From Mongoliibacter sp. (GTDB taxonomy: Bacteria; Bacteroidota; Bacteroidia; Cytophagales; Cyclobacteriaceae), in contig NZ_REBN01000109.1 in the NCBI RefSeq assembly GCF_007692705.1, positions 1 to 39,896 on the forward strand: a DNA stretch of 39,896 nt, given 5' to 3'. The notes under the pieces were generated by a model. The model was not told where the DNA came from and searched no databases. It was given only the letters and a program-made list of their open reading frames with translations. Positions 1 through 9,372 of this stretch are shown one piece after another. How positions within the stretch are numbered: the first letter of the stretch is position 1; each line of letters opens with the position of its first letter. A program made the position numbers and the translations under genes.

Positions 1-445
1 CTGGAACAGCTATTTTAAGGAAGGATCTGCAAAAAGCATCCAAAACTGAATTTAACACAGAGAAAAAAGTGACAAATAGAACTACTGCAAAAAAATCAAT
101 TACTTCCGGTGAGTTGGTAGCAAAAGCAGTGACTAAGTTTTCTCGAAAAGCAAAAAATAGAACGGAAAGTAATAAAAACCCAATCAGACTCACTACCAAG
201 CTCATGGAGAAAAACGCAAACTGCTGAGACTTCACTTTGGGATAAAACCTGGTTATGCCATTCCCTATGCCCAGTTGTGCAAACGGAACAAATAGCAAGG
301 CCATATCCTGAATGGTGCGAAACAGTCCTATCTGATCCGGACTAAGTGCATAAGGCAAAAGCCAAAGTACATTAAAGTAACCGATCAATACCCCTATATA
401 AGAGGAGATAGTGGTCAGGATACTCTGTTTGGCTACTGCTTTCAT
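1..445 (-). CDS. Polysaccharide flippase (Wzx/MATE-like), N-terminal part
   Basis: Partial: the gene starts with ATG at 445 and runs off the left edge, leaving about 148 codons. The translation starts MKAVAKQSILTTISSYIGVL and continues with hydrophobic membrane segments separated by short charged loops, including a stretch reading LSPDQIGLFRTIQDMALLF. This matches the N-terminus of Wzx-type polysaccharide biosynthesis (MOP superfamily) transporters, which flip lipid-linked oligosaccharides across the inner membrane. It lies 39 bp downstream of the FkbM methyltransferase gene on the same strand and is probably cotranscribed with it, which fits a surface-glycan locus. Substrate cannot be predicted. 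The family call is good; the C-terminal part is not visible. Confidence 0.8.
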   Translation of the reverse strand, partial: MKAVAKQSILTTISSYIGVLIGYFNVLWLLPYALSPDQIGLFRTIQDMALLFVPFAQLGIGNGITRFYPKVKSQQFAFFSMSLVVSLIGFLLLSVLFFAFRENLVTAFATNSPEVIDFFAVVLFVTFFSVLNSVLDAFCRSFLKIAVP

Positions 446-484
446 TTCAGGTAAAAATAGACAATGTGTGGGAAATACAAATCA

Positions 485-1342
485 TCAAGTGGTAACAGCC
501 AAAATATTGACAAAGGAATCAGTGACAGTTTGGATTTTGATCAAGCTACCTCTTAAGCCAATTTTATAAAACTCATATCCAAAAGGCCGAAGAAAATTCA
601 AAATATCCTCTGGCTTATACCCTCCCGCAATACAGGCTTCTTCATTGATTTCAATCATCCATTTAGGTTTATACCGTTGAATGGTTTCTTTTGAACCTTT
701 AAGAACTTGTAGCTCTGCACCTTCTACATCAAGCTTGATAAAATCTACTTTATTTATACTCATTTTTTCCAGCTCCTGATCTAGCGTTCCCAAATCTATT
801 TCCTGAATCAAAAGAGAATGGGCAGCTGTTGGAAACATGGTGTTTACACCCTCATTATCACCTGGTTTTCCAAATAGTTGGAGTTTACCGGGAGAGTCTG
901 ATAAACCTTTTTTCAGTGGGATGAAAATATGGCTCAAAGAAGGGTTGAGATTTATGTTTTCGGTAAGCGAATCAAATAACTGATCCATGGGCTCAAATGC
1001 AATCACTTTCCCGGTTTTGCCGACTTTTCTTGCTGCCCATAGGCTATATTCGCCCTGATTGGCGCCTATATCGATAAACGTTCCACCTTCATAAACCATC
1101 TTTTCCAAGATAAATATTGGAGCCCAATCATGTGCTCCACGCCAATATATGGCTGCTCCCATGGATTTGGAAATATCAACTTTCATATTTATTCCCCGGA
1201 ATGAAAAAGTACGGTGAGTGTTTACGGATGAGTCTTTTAGGGGAAAAAGATGTCGGAGTAATTGCACCAGGAAATAACCTCCAGGAATGCGATAAAGTTG
1301 TCTCGAAAGAATGGCCACTGTTTTTTCCATAATATTGCTCAA
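485..1342 (-). CDS. FkbM family SAM-dependent methyltransferase
   Basis: 285 aa. The SAM-binding motif I reads IDIGANQGEY (about residues 90-99), followed by the acidic loop AFEP (115-118); further on comes FIKLDVEGAE, the typical FkbM post-motif. FkbM-domain proteins methylate hydroxyl groups of polyketides or, in polysaccharide loci, of sugars. Given its place between a glycosyltransferase and a flippase, methylation of a surface-glycan sugar is the likeliest role (inference). ATG at 1342 is taken as start; Met5 at 1330 is an alternative. A 147-bp gap separates it from the upstream glycosyltransferase, so an additional promoter is possible. Confidence 0.85.
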   Translation of the reverse strand: MSNIMEKTVAILSRQLYRIPGGYFLVQLLRHLFPLKDSSVNTHRTFSFRGINMKVDISKSMGAAIYWRGAHDWAPIFILEKMVYEGGTFIDIGANQGEYSLWAARKVGKTGKVIAFEPMDQLFDSLTENINLNPSLSHIFIPLKKGLSDSPGKLQLFGKPGDNEGVNTMFPTAAHSLLIQEIDLGTLDQELEKMSINKVDFIKLDVEGAELQVLKGSKETIQRYKPKWMIEINEEACIAGGYKPEDILNFLRPFGYEFYKIGLRGSLIKIQTVTDSFVNILAVTT

Positions 1343-1489
1343 TAAGGCAGAACGCCTAGAAGCTTTTATTTCGATGGTTTAAGGAATATTTTTCAAGTAT
1401 CCGCTCGCTAATCCTTAACCTTTCAGTATTGGAGCGGCTGATTTAAATGTTTATGAATGATTTTACAAATGAATAGTATAGAAATTTTG

Positions 1490-2539
1490 TTAATTCTGCA
1501 GGGATTCGAATAATAAATCTCTCCTTTTTTCCAACGGAAATAGTTCCATTATCCTTTTTCTTGCATACTGATTAATGTTTTGTCCTTTTGTGAGACTATT
1601 TATCATTTGAACACTGATTTGAAGGTTGGAGAATCTTCTGAAAGGAACTGTTACTCCTGTATCTCCAATAATTTGAGACAAAGCATTGACCTCTGAAACA
1701 ATTGGAATGCATCCACAAAGCATAGCTTCACAAAGGGCGCACCCAAAACCTTCAAAGCTGGAAATTTGCATATAATATGCAGAACTTTGATAGCGTATTT
1801 TTAGCTCTTTTTTTTCAAGCCGACCAAGGAATTCTACATTTTTCGGGCGCTCTATATCAGGAGGACAATTTAATCCTACTAGCTGAAATTTGCTTTCAGG
1901 CATTTGTTCAGCCAATTGAATAATAAGGTCTCCGCCTTTGAGATAAAACTGGGAAGTGGATAATACTGTCAAATAGGAGTTAGGGTTAGTCTTGAGCTTT
2001 TCATCAGGAACCCAAAAATGAGTGTCGAATCCATTAGGAATAACTAGAATGGGAGTTTGTAAATTTGGAAAATGATGCTTCAAGCCATTAAAAATTGGTT
2101 TTTCATAGTTGATATATGAATTCTTAGTAAATATCAATGAATCACTCACAGGAAAGAGCTTGGTAGCCCATTCATAAGATTTTTTGCAAAACCATTTCAA
2201 GAGCGGGATCCTCAAACTGCCATAATTCAATTCTGGAATAGATGCACAGTCTGTACCGTGAAGAATAATATAAGACGGTTTTCCAAAAATTTTCCCCAAG
2301 AGAGTCGGGAAAAATGACCAATATCCACCAAAATGGATCAGAATAAACCTGCATTGGGGTATAGTCACAAGTAAATGAAAAAACTGTCGGAAAAGGTAAA
2401 CCGGTGCCAGTGCTTTATTTCTCCAATCGTAATGATTTATAGTCAACTCATAGCGCTCGGAGAGTAATTCAATGTCCTGTAAAATAAATGATTGGAAAGA
2501 AGGGACAACTATCAGAGCTTTAGGTTTTTCCATTTGCAT
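1490..2539 (-). CDS. Glycosyltransferase family 4 (GT-B fold)
   Basis: 349 aa. The C-terminal half carries the GT4 donor-binding pattern: YLKGGDLIIQLAEQ, then VEFLGRL, then SSFEGFGCALCEAMLCG, which contains the E-x7-E element that contacts the nucleotide-sugar. The N-terminal half has the variable acceptor-binding Rossmann domain with LIHFGGYWSFFPTL. There is no signal peptide, so it should act on the cytoplasmic face of the inner membrane. Its start overlaps the end of the upstream YfhO-like gene (stop at 2520), so the two are translationally coupled. Met3 at 2533 is an alternative start and would shorten the overlap. Sugar and acceptor are unknown. Confidence 0.85.
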   Translation of the reverse strand: MQMEKPKALIVVPSFQSFILQDIELLSERYELTINHYDWRNKALAPVYLFRQFFHLLVTIPQCRFILIHFGGYWSFFPTLLGKIFGKPSYIILHGTDCASIPELNYGSLRIPLLKWFCKKSYEWATKLFPVSDSLIFTKNSYINYEKPIFNGLKHHFPNLQTPILVIPNGFDTHFWVPDEKLKTNPNSYLTVLSTSQFYLKGGDLIIQLAEQMPESKFQLVGLNCPPDIERPKNVEFLGRLEKKELKIRYQSSAYYMQISSFEGFGCALCEAMLCGCIPIVSEVNALSQIIGDTGVTVPFRRFSNLQISVQMINSLTKGQNINQYARKRIMELFPLEKRRDLLFESLQN

Positions 2540-4955
2540 TTGATTTTCTGACAGTTAGGACAATACTTCCAATTAATAGCAATACCGATAAGTATTGGAA
2601 AATGACCACCAATGTTTTAGTAGCATAGTAGGAAGAGGGTTCAAAGCTCATTTTTACAGTGGATTGTCCCTCAGGTACGACAATACCTCTCAAAAGGTAA
2701 TTTGTTCTGATGATTTCAGCTTCTTGTCCATTTATACTAGCCTTCCAGCCTACAGGATAAAAAATCTCGGAAAACACTACAAGTCCAGCCTGCTGTGCAT
2801 TGATATCATATTCAAGTAAGCCAGGTTCTTTCTCATTCAAAAGCACAGAGCCTGCACCCGCGTTCAGGTTACCAAACTCATTGCTGTTGACTGTTGCTTT
2901 AGTTTTTGTATCTAGAGATTTGATGATTTCCATCTCTTCATCATTAGATTCCACATTGACAATTTGTTCAGGGAACCATGCAGCTCCATTAGCCTCTGGA
3001 TTTTGGAACACCATATTTTCTGTTCTCCCTGCCATGACATATTTGGTATTGAGCATATTGAGCACATTTAGGCTCATCCAGTTGAAATTTCCTTCCTGCG
3101 CCTCAGCAATGAATCCTTGTATTTCAGGGTTTAATGCATTCTCTATCAATTCTTGGTACCTTTTCATTTTAGCCCCATGGTATCCACCGATAGAATTGAA
3201 ATAATAGCTGCTACGTGCTTCGTTGAAAGGATTATTGATATTCAATACCCTGAAATAATCACCGTCTCTGAGAATGGTTTCATCAGCAGGTGTCTTGGCG
3301 AAAAACTGTTCAGCCGGGCTGAATTGAAAATCATCTTCATTTAGGAACAATTTATTAATTGTCCACAAGTCAAAGATCACGATAAAAGAGAGCCCAAATC
3401 CCAATGCCAAAGTGGGAATTTTTTCCATTATAGCTGCCCAGATCAAACCAACAGCAATCAAGATCAGGATAAAACTTTTAAATGCACTGGCTTTGAGAAT
3501 GGCTTTTCTATCTTCTTTTAAGGCTTCTACCAGCCACTCAGGGAAGTTGTCGTCAAATGGTGCTCTTAAACTGAATACGCCTGCAAATAGCCAGAACAAT
3601 AATGCAAGACCACCACTCAGTCCGAAAGCAATTACCAAGGACCTCAACGCTGCTTTTTTTTCATTTCCTTTAAACAAATATTCTAACCCAAGTCCACCCA
3701 AGACAGGTATAGCAAATAAACTGATACTCAATGCCATGGTGACTGCCCTGAACTTATTGTACCCTGGCAGGTAATCGAAAAGTAGATAATTGAGCCCCTG
3801 AAAGTTTTTCCCCCAAGCCAGAATAATCCCGACTAAGGCAAGTGAAATAAAGACGCCTTTGAATGGTTTGGGAGCATACAGCACTCCTATCACAAAAAGC
3901 AAAAGCATGATCGCACTGCCATAGATTGGCCCTCCTGTCCCAGGTTGATCACCCCAATATTTTCTGGCATAATCAATATTGTCTTTTACCTGTGCTACTT
4001 CAATATTGTTGTTTCTAAGTACCCTTTCAGTTTCTGGATCTTTGGGGAAAGACTTAGTACTACCGGGTCCATAGAGATTAGGAACCAATAGCGTAAGTGT
4101 TTCCAGTTTTCCTTGGGACCAATTGAAAGCATAATCTTTGTCAAGCCCATCCTGAGAATCTTCTTGGCTGGAAAGATTGGTTTGACCACGGGTAGAATAA
4201 GTACCGTATTCTAATACCGTCAAAAACCTGCTCAGGTTACCACCCACAGCCAGCATTAATCCTATTAACAAAATGGCCACAGTTTTTCCAAAATCTGGAA
4301 GTTCTCTGTATTTGATACTTTGGAGAATTCTACCGATTCCATAAACGAGCACAATGATCACTGTATAATAAGTGATTTGAAGGTGGTTGAATTTTAGTTG
4401 CAAAAGCAGTCCAAAAGCGAACAATGCCAATCCCAAGAGTTTTTTCCCCTCAAATGCTATATGTATACCTGCTATAATTAGAGGAATCAAACAAATAGCC
4501 CAGATTTTAGCATTGTGACCTGCGTCTAAACTGATGATATGGAAGGTGTTGAAAGCAAAAGCAATAGCTGATGCTATAGAGAATTCAGGCCTTACTTTGA
4601 ATGATAATAATAGTATGTACATGGATACCATGCCAAAAAACAAAGAATTGACAGGGTGGGGAAGACCTAGAGTAATCACTTTAGTGATATAGTTTGTGAT
4701 GTCACCCGGAACTTCAAAGCTTACTAAATATGCAGGCATACCACCAAACAGCCTGTTTGTCCATAGCGCTTCCTCTCCAGTTTCTGCTCTATGGTCAAGG
4801 ATTTCTTTAGCTGCACCTTCCCATTGAAGAATATCATATTGGAAAATAATTTTGCCTTCAAAAACAGCAGGGGAAAAATAAAAAAGTACTATCAGGTAAA
4901 AAATGGCGATACCGATAAAATGGGGCAGAATTTCTTTTTTGAAGTTGAATTGCAT
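2520..4955 (-). CDS. YfhO family multi-spanning membrane protein
   Basis: 811 aa. A long N-terminal region with about a dozen hydrophobic segments (from FIGIAIFYLIVLFYF near residue 14) is followed by a mostly soluble extracytoplasmic region, and the protein ends with one more membrane segment (VIFQYLSVLLLIGSIVLTV). The loop after the first segment contains QYDILQWEGAAKEILDHR, resembling the first-loop acidic motif of GT-C glycosyltransferases, and AFNTFHIISLDAGHNAK is typical of Bacteroidota YfhO proteins. Firmicutes YfhO proteins take part in lipid-carrier-dependent glycosylation on the outer face of the membrane. Here it heads the glycan gene set and overlaps the GT4 gene by 14-20 bp. The exact reaction is not known. 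Confidence 0.8.
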   Translation of the reverse strand: MQFNFKKEILPHFIGIAIFYLIVLFYFSPAVFEGKIIFQYDILQWEGAAKEILDHRAETGEEALWTNRLFGGMPAYLVSFEVPGDITNYITKVITLGLPHPVNSLFFGMVSMYILLLSFKVRPEFSIASAIAFAFNTFHIISLDAGHNAKIWAICLIPLIIAGIHIAFEGKKLLGLALFAFGLLLQLKFNHLQITYYTVIIVLVYGIGRILQSIKYRELPDFGKTVAILLIGLMLAVGGNLSRFLTVLEYGTYSTRGQTNLSSQEDSQDGLDKDYAFNWSQGKLETLTLLVPNLYGPGSTKSFPKDPETERVLRNNNIEVAQVKDNIDYARKYWGDQPGTGGPIYGSAIMLLLFVIGVLYAPKPFKGVFISLALVGIILAWGKNFQGLNYLLFDYLPGYNKFRAVTMALSISLFAIPVLGGLGLEYLFKGNEKKAALRSLVIAFGLSGGLALLFWLFAGVFSLRAPFDDNFPEWLVEALKEDRKAILKASAFKSFILILIAVGLIWAAIMEKIPTLALGFGLSFIVIFDLWTINKLFLNEDDFQFSPAEQFFAKTPADETILRDGDYFRVLNINNPFNEARSSYYFNSIGGYHGAKMKRYQELIENALNPEIQGFIAEAQEGNFNWMSLNVLNMLNTKYVMAGRTENMVFQNPEANGAAWFPEQIVNVESNDEEMEIIKSLDTKTKATVNSNEFGNLNAGAGSVLLNEKEPGLLEYDINAQQAGLVVFSEIFYPVGWKASINGQEAEIIRTNYLLRGIVVPEGQSTVKMSFEPSSYYATKTLVVIFQYLSVLLLIGSIVLTVRKSNANGKT

Positions 4956-5059
4956 TTTGAAAATTTTACTCAGTTCACGAATAAGCGCAAATTAGAAATA
5001 AATGCTAAAAGGATTGTTTTCAGGACGTGTTTTCTTGTCGCTAGCCAATGGTATTTAAA

Positions 5060-5590
5060 TTATTTTAAACTCTTCAAGGCCTGCTTGGCTTGATCAAGAT
5101 GTCTCCATTCGTGGGCAACAATGATATCAAGTGCTTGAGGAAGAGGGTACACAATCAGTCTATTTACAGGAGAATGAATAATAGTGTTTTGTTCTACAAA
5201 GGGTTGCATTTCCCGGATTTTTTCAGCTAGCATTTTCTGATGAAGTAGAAAATCTGATATGGTATTTTGATATGTATTGGACTCAGGTTCCCAGGCAGGA
5301 AATGTTTTCACTTTTTTCTTTCCTCCATCTGAAACGGATTGAAAAATCATATTACCAAATAATCTGCTGAAAAAGGAAAACTTTGCAATAAACGGTGCTT
5401 GAAAACTGTTATTTTGAAGTTTTATGAAAAGGGGGAAATAACTTTCATTTACCTTTATCAAGTGATGAAAATTTTCAGCTACACTCCATTTGCTGGGGTT
5501 TGGCCTTTTATTCAAAGTATCATCAGAAATATCCCCAAATGTTGATTTTGTTTCCTCGTTTACTTTTTCAAGTTCTTCTATCCAATTCAT
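5060..5590 (-). CDS. DinB-like four-helix protein (DinB_2 / DfsB family)
   Basis: 176 aa, cytoplasmic. The sequence fits the DinB_2 / YfiT-like four-helix bundle: KWSVAENFHHLIKVNESYF (His42/His43) in helix 2 and AHEWRHLDQAKQAL near the C-terminus (His160 and His164). These histidines are the expected metal ligands of the family, which includes thiol-dependent S-transferases and many proteins of unknown function. It stands alone: 104 bp separates it from the downstream YfhO gene and it is divergent from the DUF5916 gene. The precise substrate cannot be given. Confidence 0.8.
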   Translation of the reverse strand: MNWIEELEKVNEETKSTFGDISDDTLNKRPNPSKWSVAENFHHLIKVNESYFPLFIKLQNNSFQAPFIAKFSFFSRLFGNMIFQSVSDGGKKKVKTFPAWEPESNTYQNTISDFLLHQKMLAEKIREMQPFVEQNTIIHSPVNRLIVYPLPQALDIIVAHEWRHLDQAKQALKSLK

Positions 5591-5781
5591 AAGTCCTTAA
5601 TTTGGAGAGTAAATTTCGGCTTTATTTTGACAATATTGCATCAAAAAGAAATTAACCCCTTATTGAAATTTCAAATTATTCGAATTTACCAATGGTGGTA
5701 GAATAGTTTTTTCAAAAAATGAATATTACCACTTATACCATTCAAGAAGGTTAAGGGATTAAAACCATACAATTTTGAATT

Positions 5782-7974
5782 GTGAAAATTACCCAACTGA
5801 TTTATTTTGTTCTGTTTTTTTTAGTGCTGACATCAGGTACTAATGGACTTTATGCACAAGAATTGGAAGCATATCGTATGTTACCTGATGAGCAAATAGT
5901 ACTTGATGGTGTTTCCGACGAAGCTTTTTGGGAAAAAGTACAGGTGGCCTCAGGTTTTAAGCAGCAAGAACCAGTACCTGGTAATCCTGCAAGTGAGAGA
6001 ACTGAAGTTCGAATCGCTTATGACGAACAAAATCTTTATATCTCAGCCGTTTTCTATGATTCTGAACCTGATAAAATAAAAGCTTTTCAAAGAAGAAGGG
6101 ATTCGCCTTTGGATACAGATGATAAGTTTGTATTTATACTTGATACATACAATGATCAAAGATCTTCATTTTACTTCGAGATCAACCCTTTGGGTTTGAT
6201 GGGTGATGGTATATTAAGAACTGGACAAGGTACATCCATCAACAGGTCGTGGGACGGAATATGGAGGGCTTGGGTAGTACAGAACGCAGATGGTTGGGCC
6301 GCTGAAATCCGAATTCCATTTATGACATTAAATTTTGACCCTAAAAATGATACTTGGGGAATTAATTTTTTAAGGACAATCAGGCGAAAGAATGAGGATG
6401 TACTTTGGACAGGATACGAACGAAATCAGGGTATAAACCGCCCTCAAGATGCTGGAAAGCTTGTAGGCTTGAATAACCATACCCAGGGAATTGGAGTGGA
6501 AGCGATTCCCTATGGGATTGTTTCGCAGGTGAGGCAAAGACAGGACCCGGAAGGAGAAAAACAAGTTGAATATCAATATAATGCAGGAGGGGAAATCAAT
6601 TATAATATTTCTCCCAACCTCAAGGCAGGAATTACGCTCAATACGGATTTTGCAGAGACAGAAGTAGATGACAGGCAGATCAATTTGACAAGGTTTCCTT
6701 TATTTTTCCCGGAACGTAGGGCTTTCTTTTTGGAAGGGTCAAATATTTTTCTCTTCGCCCCTTCTAGTGGGCCAAATCCGTATTTCAGTAGGAGAATAGG
6801 ACTCCAGGAGGGTAGACCTATTCCCATTAGGCATGGAGGTAGGCTTATCGGAAGGATCAAAAATACCGATGTAGGCTTTCTTCAGGTAAGAACAGGTGCT
6901 GAAGGAGAAAGACCTGGTGAAAATTTTACAGTGGGTAGGGTAGTACAGAATATTTCGGATGAAAGTACTGTGGGTGTGGTATATACCAGAAGAGATTCAG
7001 ATGGTGACAGTTTACCGGTCAGACAGACATTGGGAGCTGATTTGAGCTTGAGTACCTCCAAATTTCTGGGGAATAAAAATCTACAAATGGAAGCCTTTTT
7101 TGTAGGTCACACTGAAACTTTTATAGGTGATGAAAGCAGTCTTTGGGATAGGTCTGTAAGAGGTGGAAGAATCAATTTCCCCAATCAACCTTGGGATGCG
7201 CACGTTTCTTACAGAGAATTTGGTGTCAACTATGACCCAGCTGTCGGTTTTGCTCCTAGGGTTGGTTTCAGAAGGTTACAACCGACGATTACCTATAATC
7301 CTCTTTGGAAAGAAAGTAAACTAATAAGGGAATTGAGTTGGCAATATTACTTTGAATATTTGATGGAAATGGATTGGCGTCCTGCAACTGTAAACCACAG
7401 GCTAAGGGTTTTGGGGCTAAGGTTTGAAAGCGGAGATATTTTTCAGGTAAGACTTGATCATAATTTTGAATGGCTGGATAGACCTTTTGATATCCTAAGA
7501 GATGGGCAATATGTCATTCAGCCGGGTGAATACAATAATATGGGGTATATTTTGACGGCTTCTTCCGCGCCTTTCAGGAAAATCGGGGGAACACTACAGT
7601 ACTCTAATATCGGATTTTGGACAGGTACTCAGGCCAATATTTCTGCCGATTTTTTTATGAGGCCAATAATTGGTCTAAATATGACTGCCAGCTGGGAACA
7701 CAGTAGGGTAAGGTTGGCAGAAGGTGATTTTGATACCCATATTTTCAGGTTGGTATCGGGGTATGATTTTTCTCCCTGGGTCTCTCTCAATTTCAATATT
7801 CAATATGATAATGTCACCAATTTCGTGGGTACAAATACAAGGTTTTCATGGGTGATCGATCCCGGGAATACTTTTTTTGTAGTGTATAATCACAATTGGC
7901 AGCGGTTTATGGAAAGATTTATATCAATTGAAGATAGGACAAACGTCAAATTGGCTTATACCTTTAGATTCTAA
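5782..7974 (+). CDS. DUF5916 protein: CBM9-like domain plus outer-membrane beta-barrel
   Basis: 730 aa, starting with GTG at 5782; no ATG fits as well, and the GTG gives a clean signal peptide (LIYFVLFFLVLTSGTNGLYAQ). After it comes a carbohydrate-binding-module-9-like domain (about residues 30-225; ILDGVSDEAFWEKV-type opening, TEVRIAYDEQNLYISAVFYD, FYFEINPLG). The rest is a DUF5916 region with alternating-hydrophobic strands, FFPERRAFFLEGSNIF, and a C-terminal aromatic ending (YTFRF) typical of outer-membrane barrels. Function is unknown; outer-membrane binding or uptake of glycans or peptides is inference. It converges on the ceramidase-like gene with only 3 bp between the stop codons and no visible terminator. 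Confidence 0.88.
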   Translation: MKITQLIYFVLFFLVLTSGTNGLYAQELEAYRMLPDEQIVLDGVSDEAFWEKVQVASGFKQQEPVPGNPASERTEVRIAYDEQNLYISAVFYDSEPDKIKAFQRRRDSPLDTDDKFVFILDTYNDQRSSFYFEINPLGLMGDGILRTGQGTSINRSWDGIWRAWVVQNADGWAAEIRIPFMTLNFDPKNDTWGINFLRTIRRKNEDVLWTGYERNQGINRPQDAGKLVGLNNHTQGIGVEAIPYGIVSQVRQRQDPEGEKQVEYQYNAGGEINYNISPNLKAGITLNTDFAETEVDDRQINLTRFPLFFPERRAFFLEGSNIFLFAPSSGPNPYFSRRIGLQEGRPIPIRHGGRLIGRIKNTDVGFLQVRTGAEGERPGENFTVGRVVQNISDESTVGVVYTRRDSDGDSLPVRQTLGADLSLSTSKFLGNKNLQMEAFFVGHTETFIGDESSLWDRSVRGGRINFPNQPWDAHVSYREFGVNYDPAVGFAPRVGFRRLQPTITYNPLWKESKLIRELSWQYYFEYLMEMDWRPATVNHRLRVLGLRFESGDIFQVRLDHNFEWLDRPFDILRDGQYVIQPGEYNNMGYILTASSAPFRKIGGTLQYSNIGFWTGTQANISADFFMRPIIGLNMTASWEHSRVRLAEGDFDTHIFRLVSGYDFSPWVSLNFNIQYDNVTNFVGTNTRFSWVIDPGNTFFVVYNHNWQRFMERFISIEDRTNVKLAYTFRF

Positions 7975-7977
7975 AGT

Positions 7978-9237
7978 TTAATACTCAGACAAGCGCTTTA
8001 ATTCTTCCATCAAAGTGGGACCTGAATTCTGACCCAAAGACATACTGGTCAGATATTGGGAATGGGAAATTGTAGAATCTGTAAAGTATTCTGGCTTGAG
8101 AATATATCCAAGAGCATCTTGACCCAACCCTAAAATGAATTTTGGGCCATCAGGCATTAGTTTTTTAGTTTCTTTGGAATAATACGGTGCTGTTTCACCC
8201 GGGTGGGTAGCAAAACTCGCCTCACCTATCCCAAACCATGCGACTTCCGAGCGAACATATTCGGAAATATCTCTATTGACAATGCCAGCTTGGGCCAATT
8301 GTCTCCAAACTTCATTTTCCACCTCAAAATCCACATAATTTTTACGGAAATGAACTTCATTACTTAGCAATGGTTTCCCCTCGGTGCTTAATGCTTTCAA
8401 TACTGCTTCTGCCAAACCTGCTCCTCTTTTGATGGCAGTCTGATGCTTTCCGTCTTTGTCACTTGGCTGAATCCAACCTCCTATGGCTCCTTGGAAGAAA
8501 AGATGCTCTCCACCCAAGTTATCTTCCATTTTCTTATAAAACCCTGCTATGTAATCTGCAGATACTTCAGAGACCACTGCATCAAGATAAGTAGGATGAC
8601 AGGCAAAATTTGTCAGCGTAGCGATGTTGTTTCCTTCCGAGTCATCAAATATCAAGCTTGTCAATGACCTATCTATTTCCTCTTCGCTGATATTTCGGAC
8701 CCAGTCTTCTCCATGGGTGGTCTGTATGTACCTTCCATTTACCGCTATTAGATTTTCAGAAGCTTTCAAAACCTCAGCGGTGATAGTTTCAATCAAATGA
8801 TCTAAATAAGCAGGATCCACACCGGACTCACTGAAATCTTTTCCCCAAAGTCCTACTACATCCGGGCCTGAATGGGTGTGCGTCGAACTGATAACCAGAC
8901 TTTCAGGGGTGAATGGAATAGGAAAATCCATTTTGGATAAAGCTGTCCTTACCTTTAGAAGATCGTTATACATTAATCCTATGCAATCCAAGGTCACAAG
9001 TGCCACCGAGGAGGACCCATCAAAAGCAACAAAGGCCTTGGCGTAGAGACTGTCTAATACCCCGGTGAATCTCCTATTCTGTTGATCTCCTGCGATAAAA
9101 CTTCCTAATGCTGGATTGATGATCGCTTTGGATACACCAATTTTCAAAATTCTGGAAGTTGAATCTGATTCAGGTTTTTGTCCACAGGCAAAAAAAGTAA
9201 AAATAAAAAGTAAAACAAGCAGGCTATTTCTTTTCAT
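7978..9237 (-). CDS. Neutral/alkaline non-lysosomal ceramidase-like lipoprotein
   Basis: 419 aa. The lipoprotein signal MKRNSLLVLLFIFTFFACG places the acylated cysteine at residue 18. The body resembles the N-terminal catalytic domain of neutral ceramidases: GVSKAIINPALGSFIAGD, then VISSTHTHSGPDVVGLWG with the metal-binding His pair (120, 122), and NFACHPTYL with a further His. Neutral ceramidases cleave the amide bond of ceramide using zinc. Full-length enzymes are about 650-750 aa with a C-terminal Ig-like domain; this one lacks that domain, as do many bacterial homologues, so the substrate may not be ceramide. It is probably anchored in the periplasm or at the surface. Confidence 0.82.
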   Translation of the reverse strand: MKRNSLLVLLFIFTFFACGQKPESDSTSRILKIGVSKAIINPALGSFIAGDQQNRRFTGVLDSLYAKAFVAFDGSSSVALVTLDCIGLMYNDLLKVRTALSKMDFPIPFTPESLVISSTHTHSGPDVVGLWGKDFSESGVDPAYLDHLIETITAEVLKASENLIAVNGRYIQTTHGEDWVRNISEEEIDRSLTSLIFDDSEGNNIATLTNFACHPTYLDAVVSEVSADYIAGFYKKMEDNLGGEHLFFQGAIGGWIQPSDKDGKHQTAIKRGAGLAEAVLKALSTEGKPLLSNEVHFRKNYVDFEVENEVWRQLAQAGIVNRDISEYVRSEVAWFGIGEASFATHPGETAPYYSKETKKLMPDGPKFILGLGQDALGYILKPEYFTDSTISHSQYLTSMSLGQNSGPTLMEELKRLSEY

Positions 9238-9327
9238 AATCAGGTAATTAGGGTCTTTGATTATTTACAAATTGGGTAATCCGCTTACGTGACGGCAGTT
9301 TAGAAGTATTTCTTTCCAAATTAGAAC

Positions 9328-9335
9328 TAATTTTG
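9328..9335 (+). promoter_or_regulatory. Candidate Bacteroidota -7 promoter element
   Basis: TAATTTTG matches the TAnnTTTG -7 consensus of Bacteroidota primary sigma factors and lies 38 bp before the ATG of the ABC exporter. A convincing TTTG -33 element at the right spacing is not visible, so this is only suggestive. Confidence 0.25.
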
Positions 9336-9372
9336 GTGAGTCCCATGTTCTGACTAGATTTTAAAATAAGCT

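Noticed and set aside
2800-3774. Open frames on the plus strand inside the YfhO gene
   Set aside because: They are opposite-strand shadows of a well-supported membrane protein with no plausible protein features.
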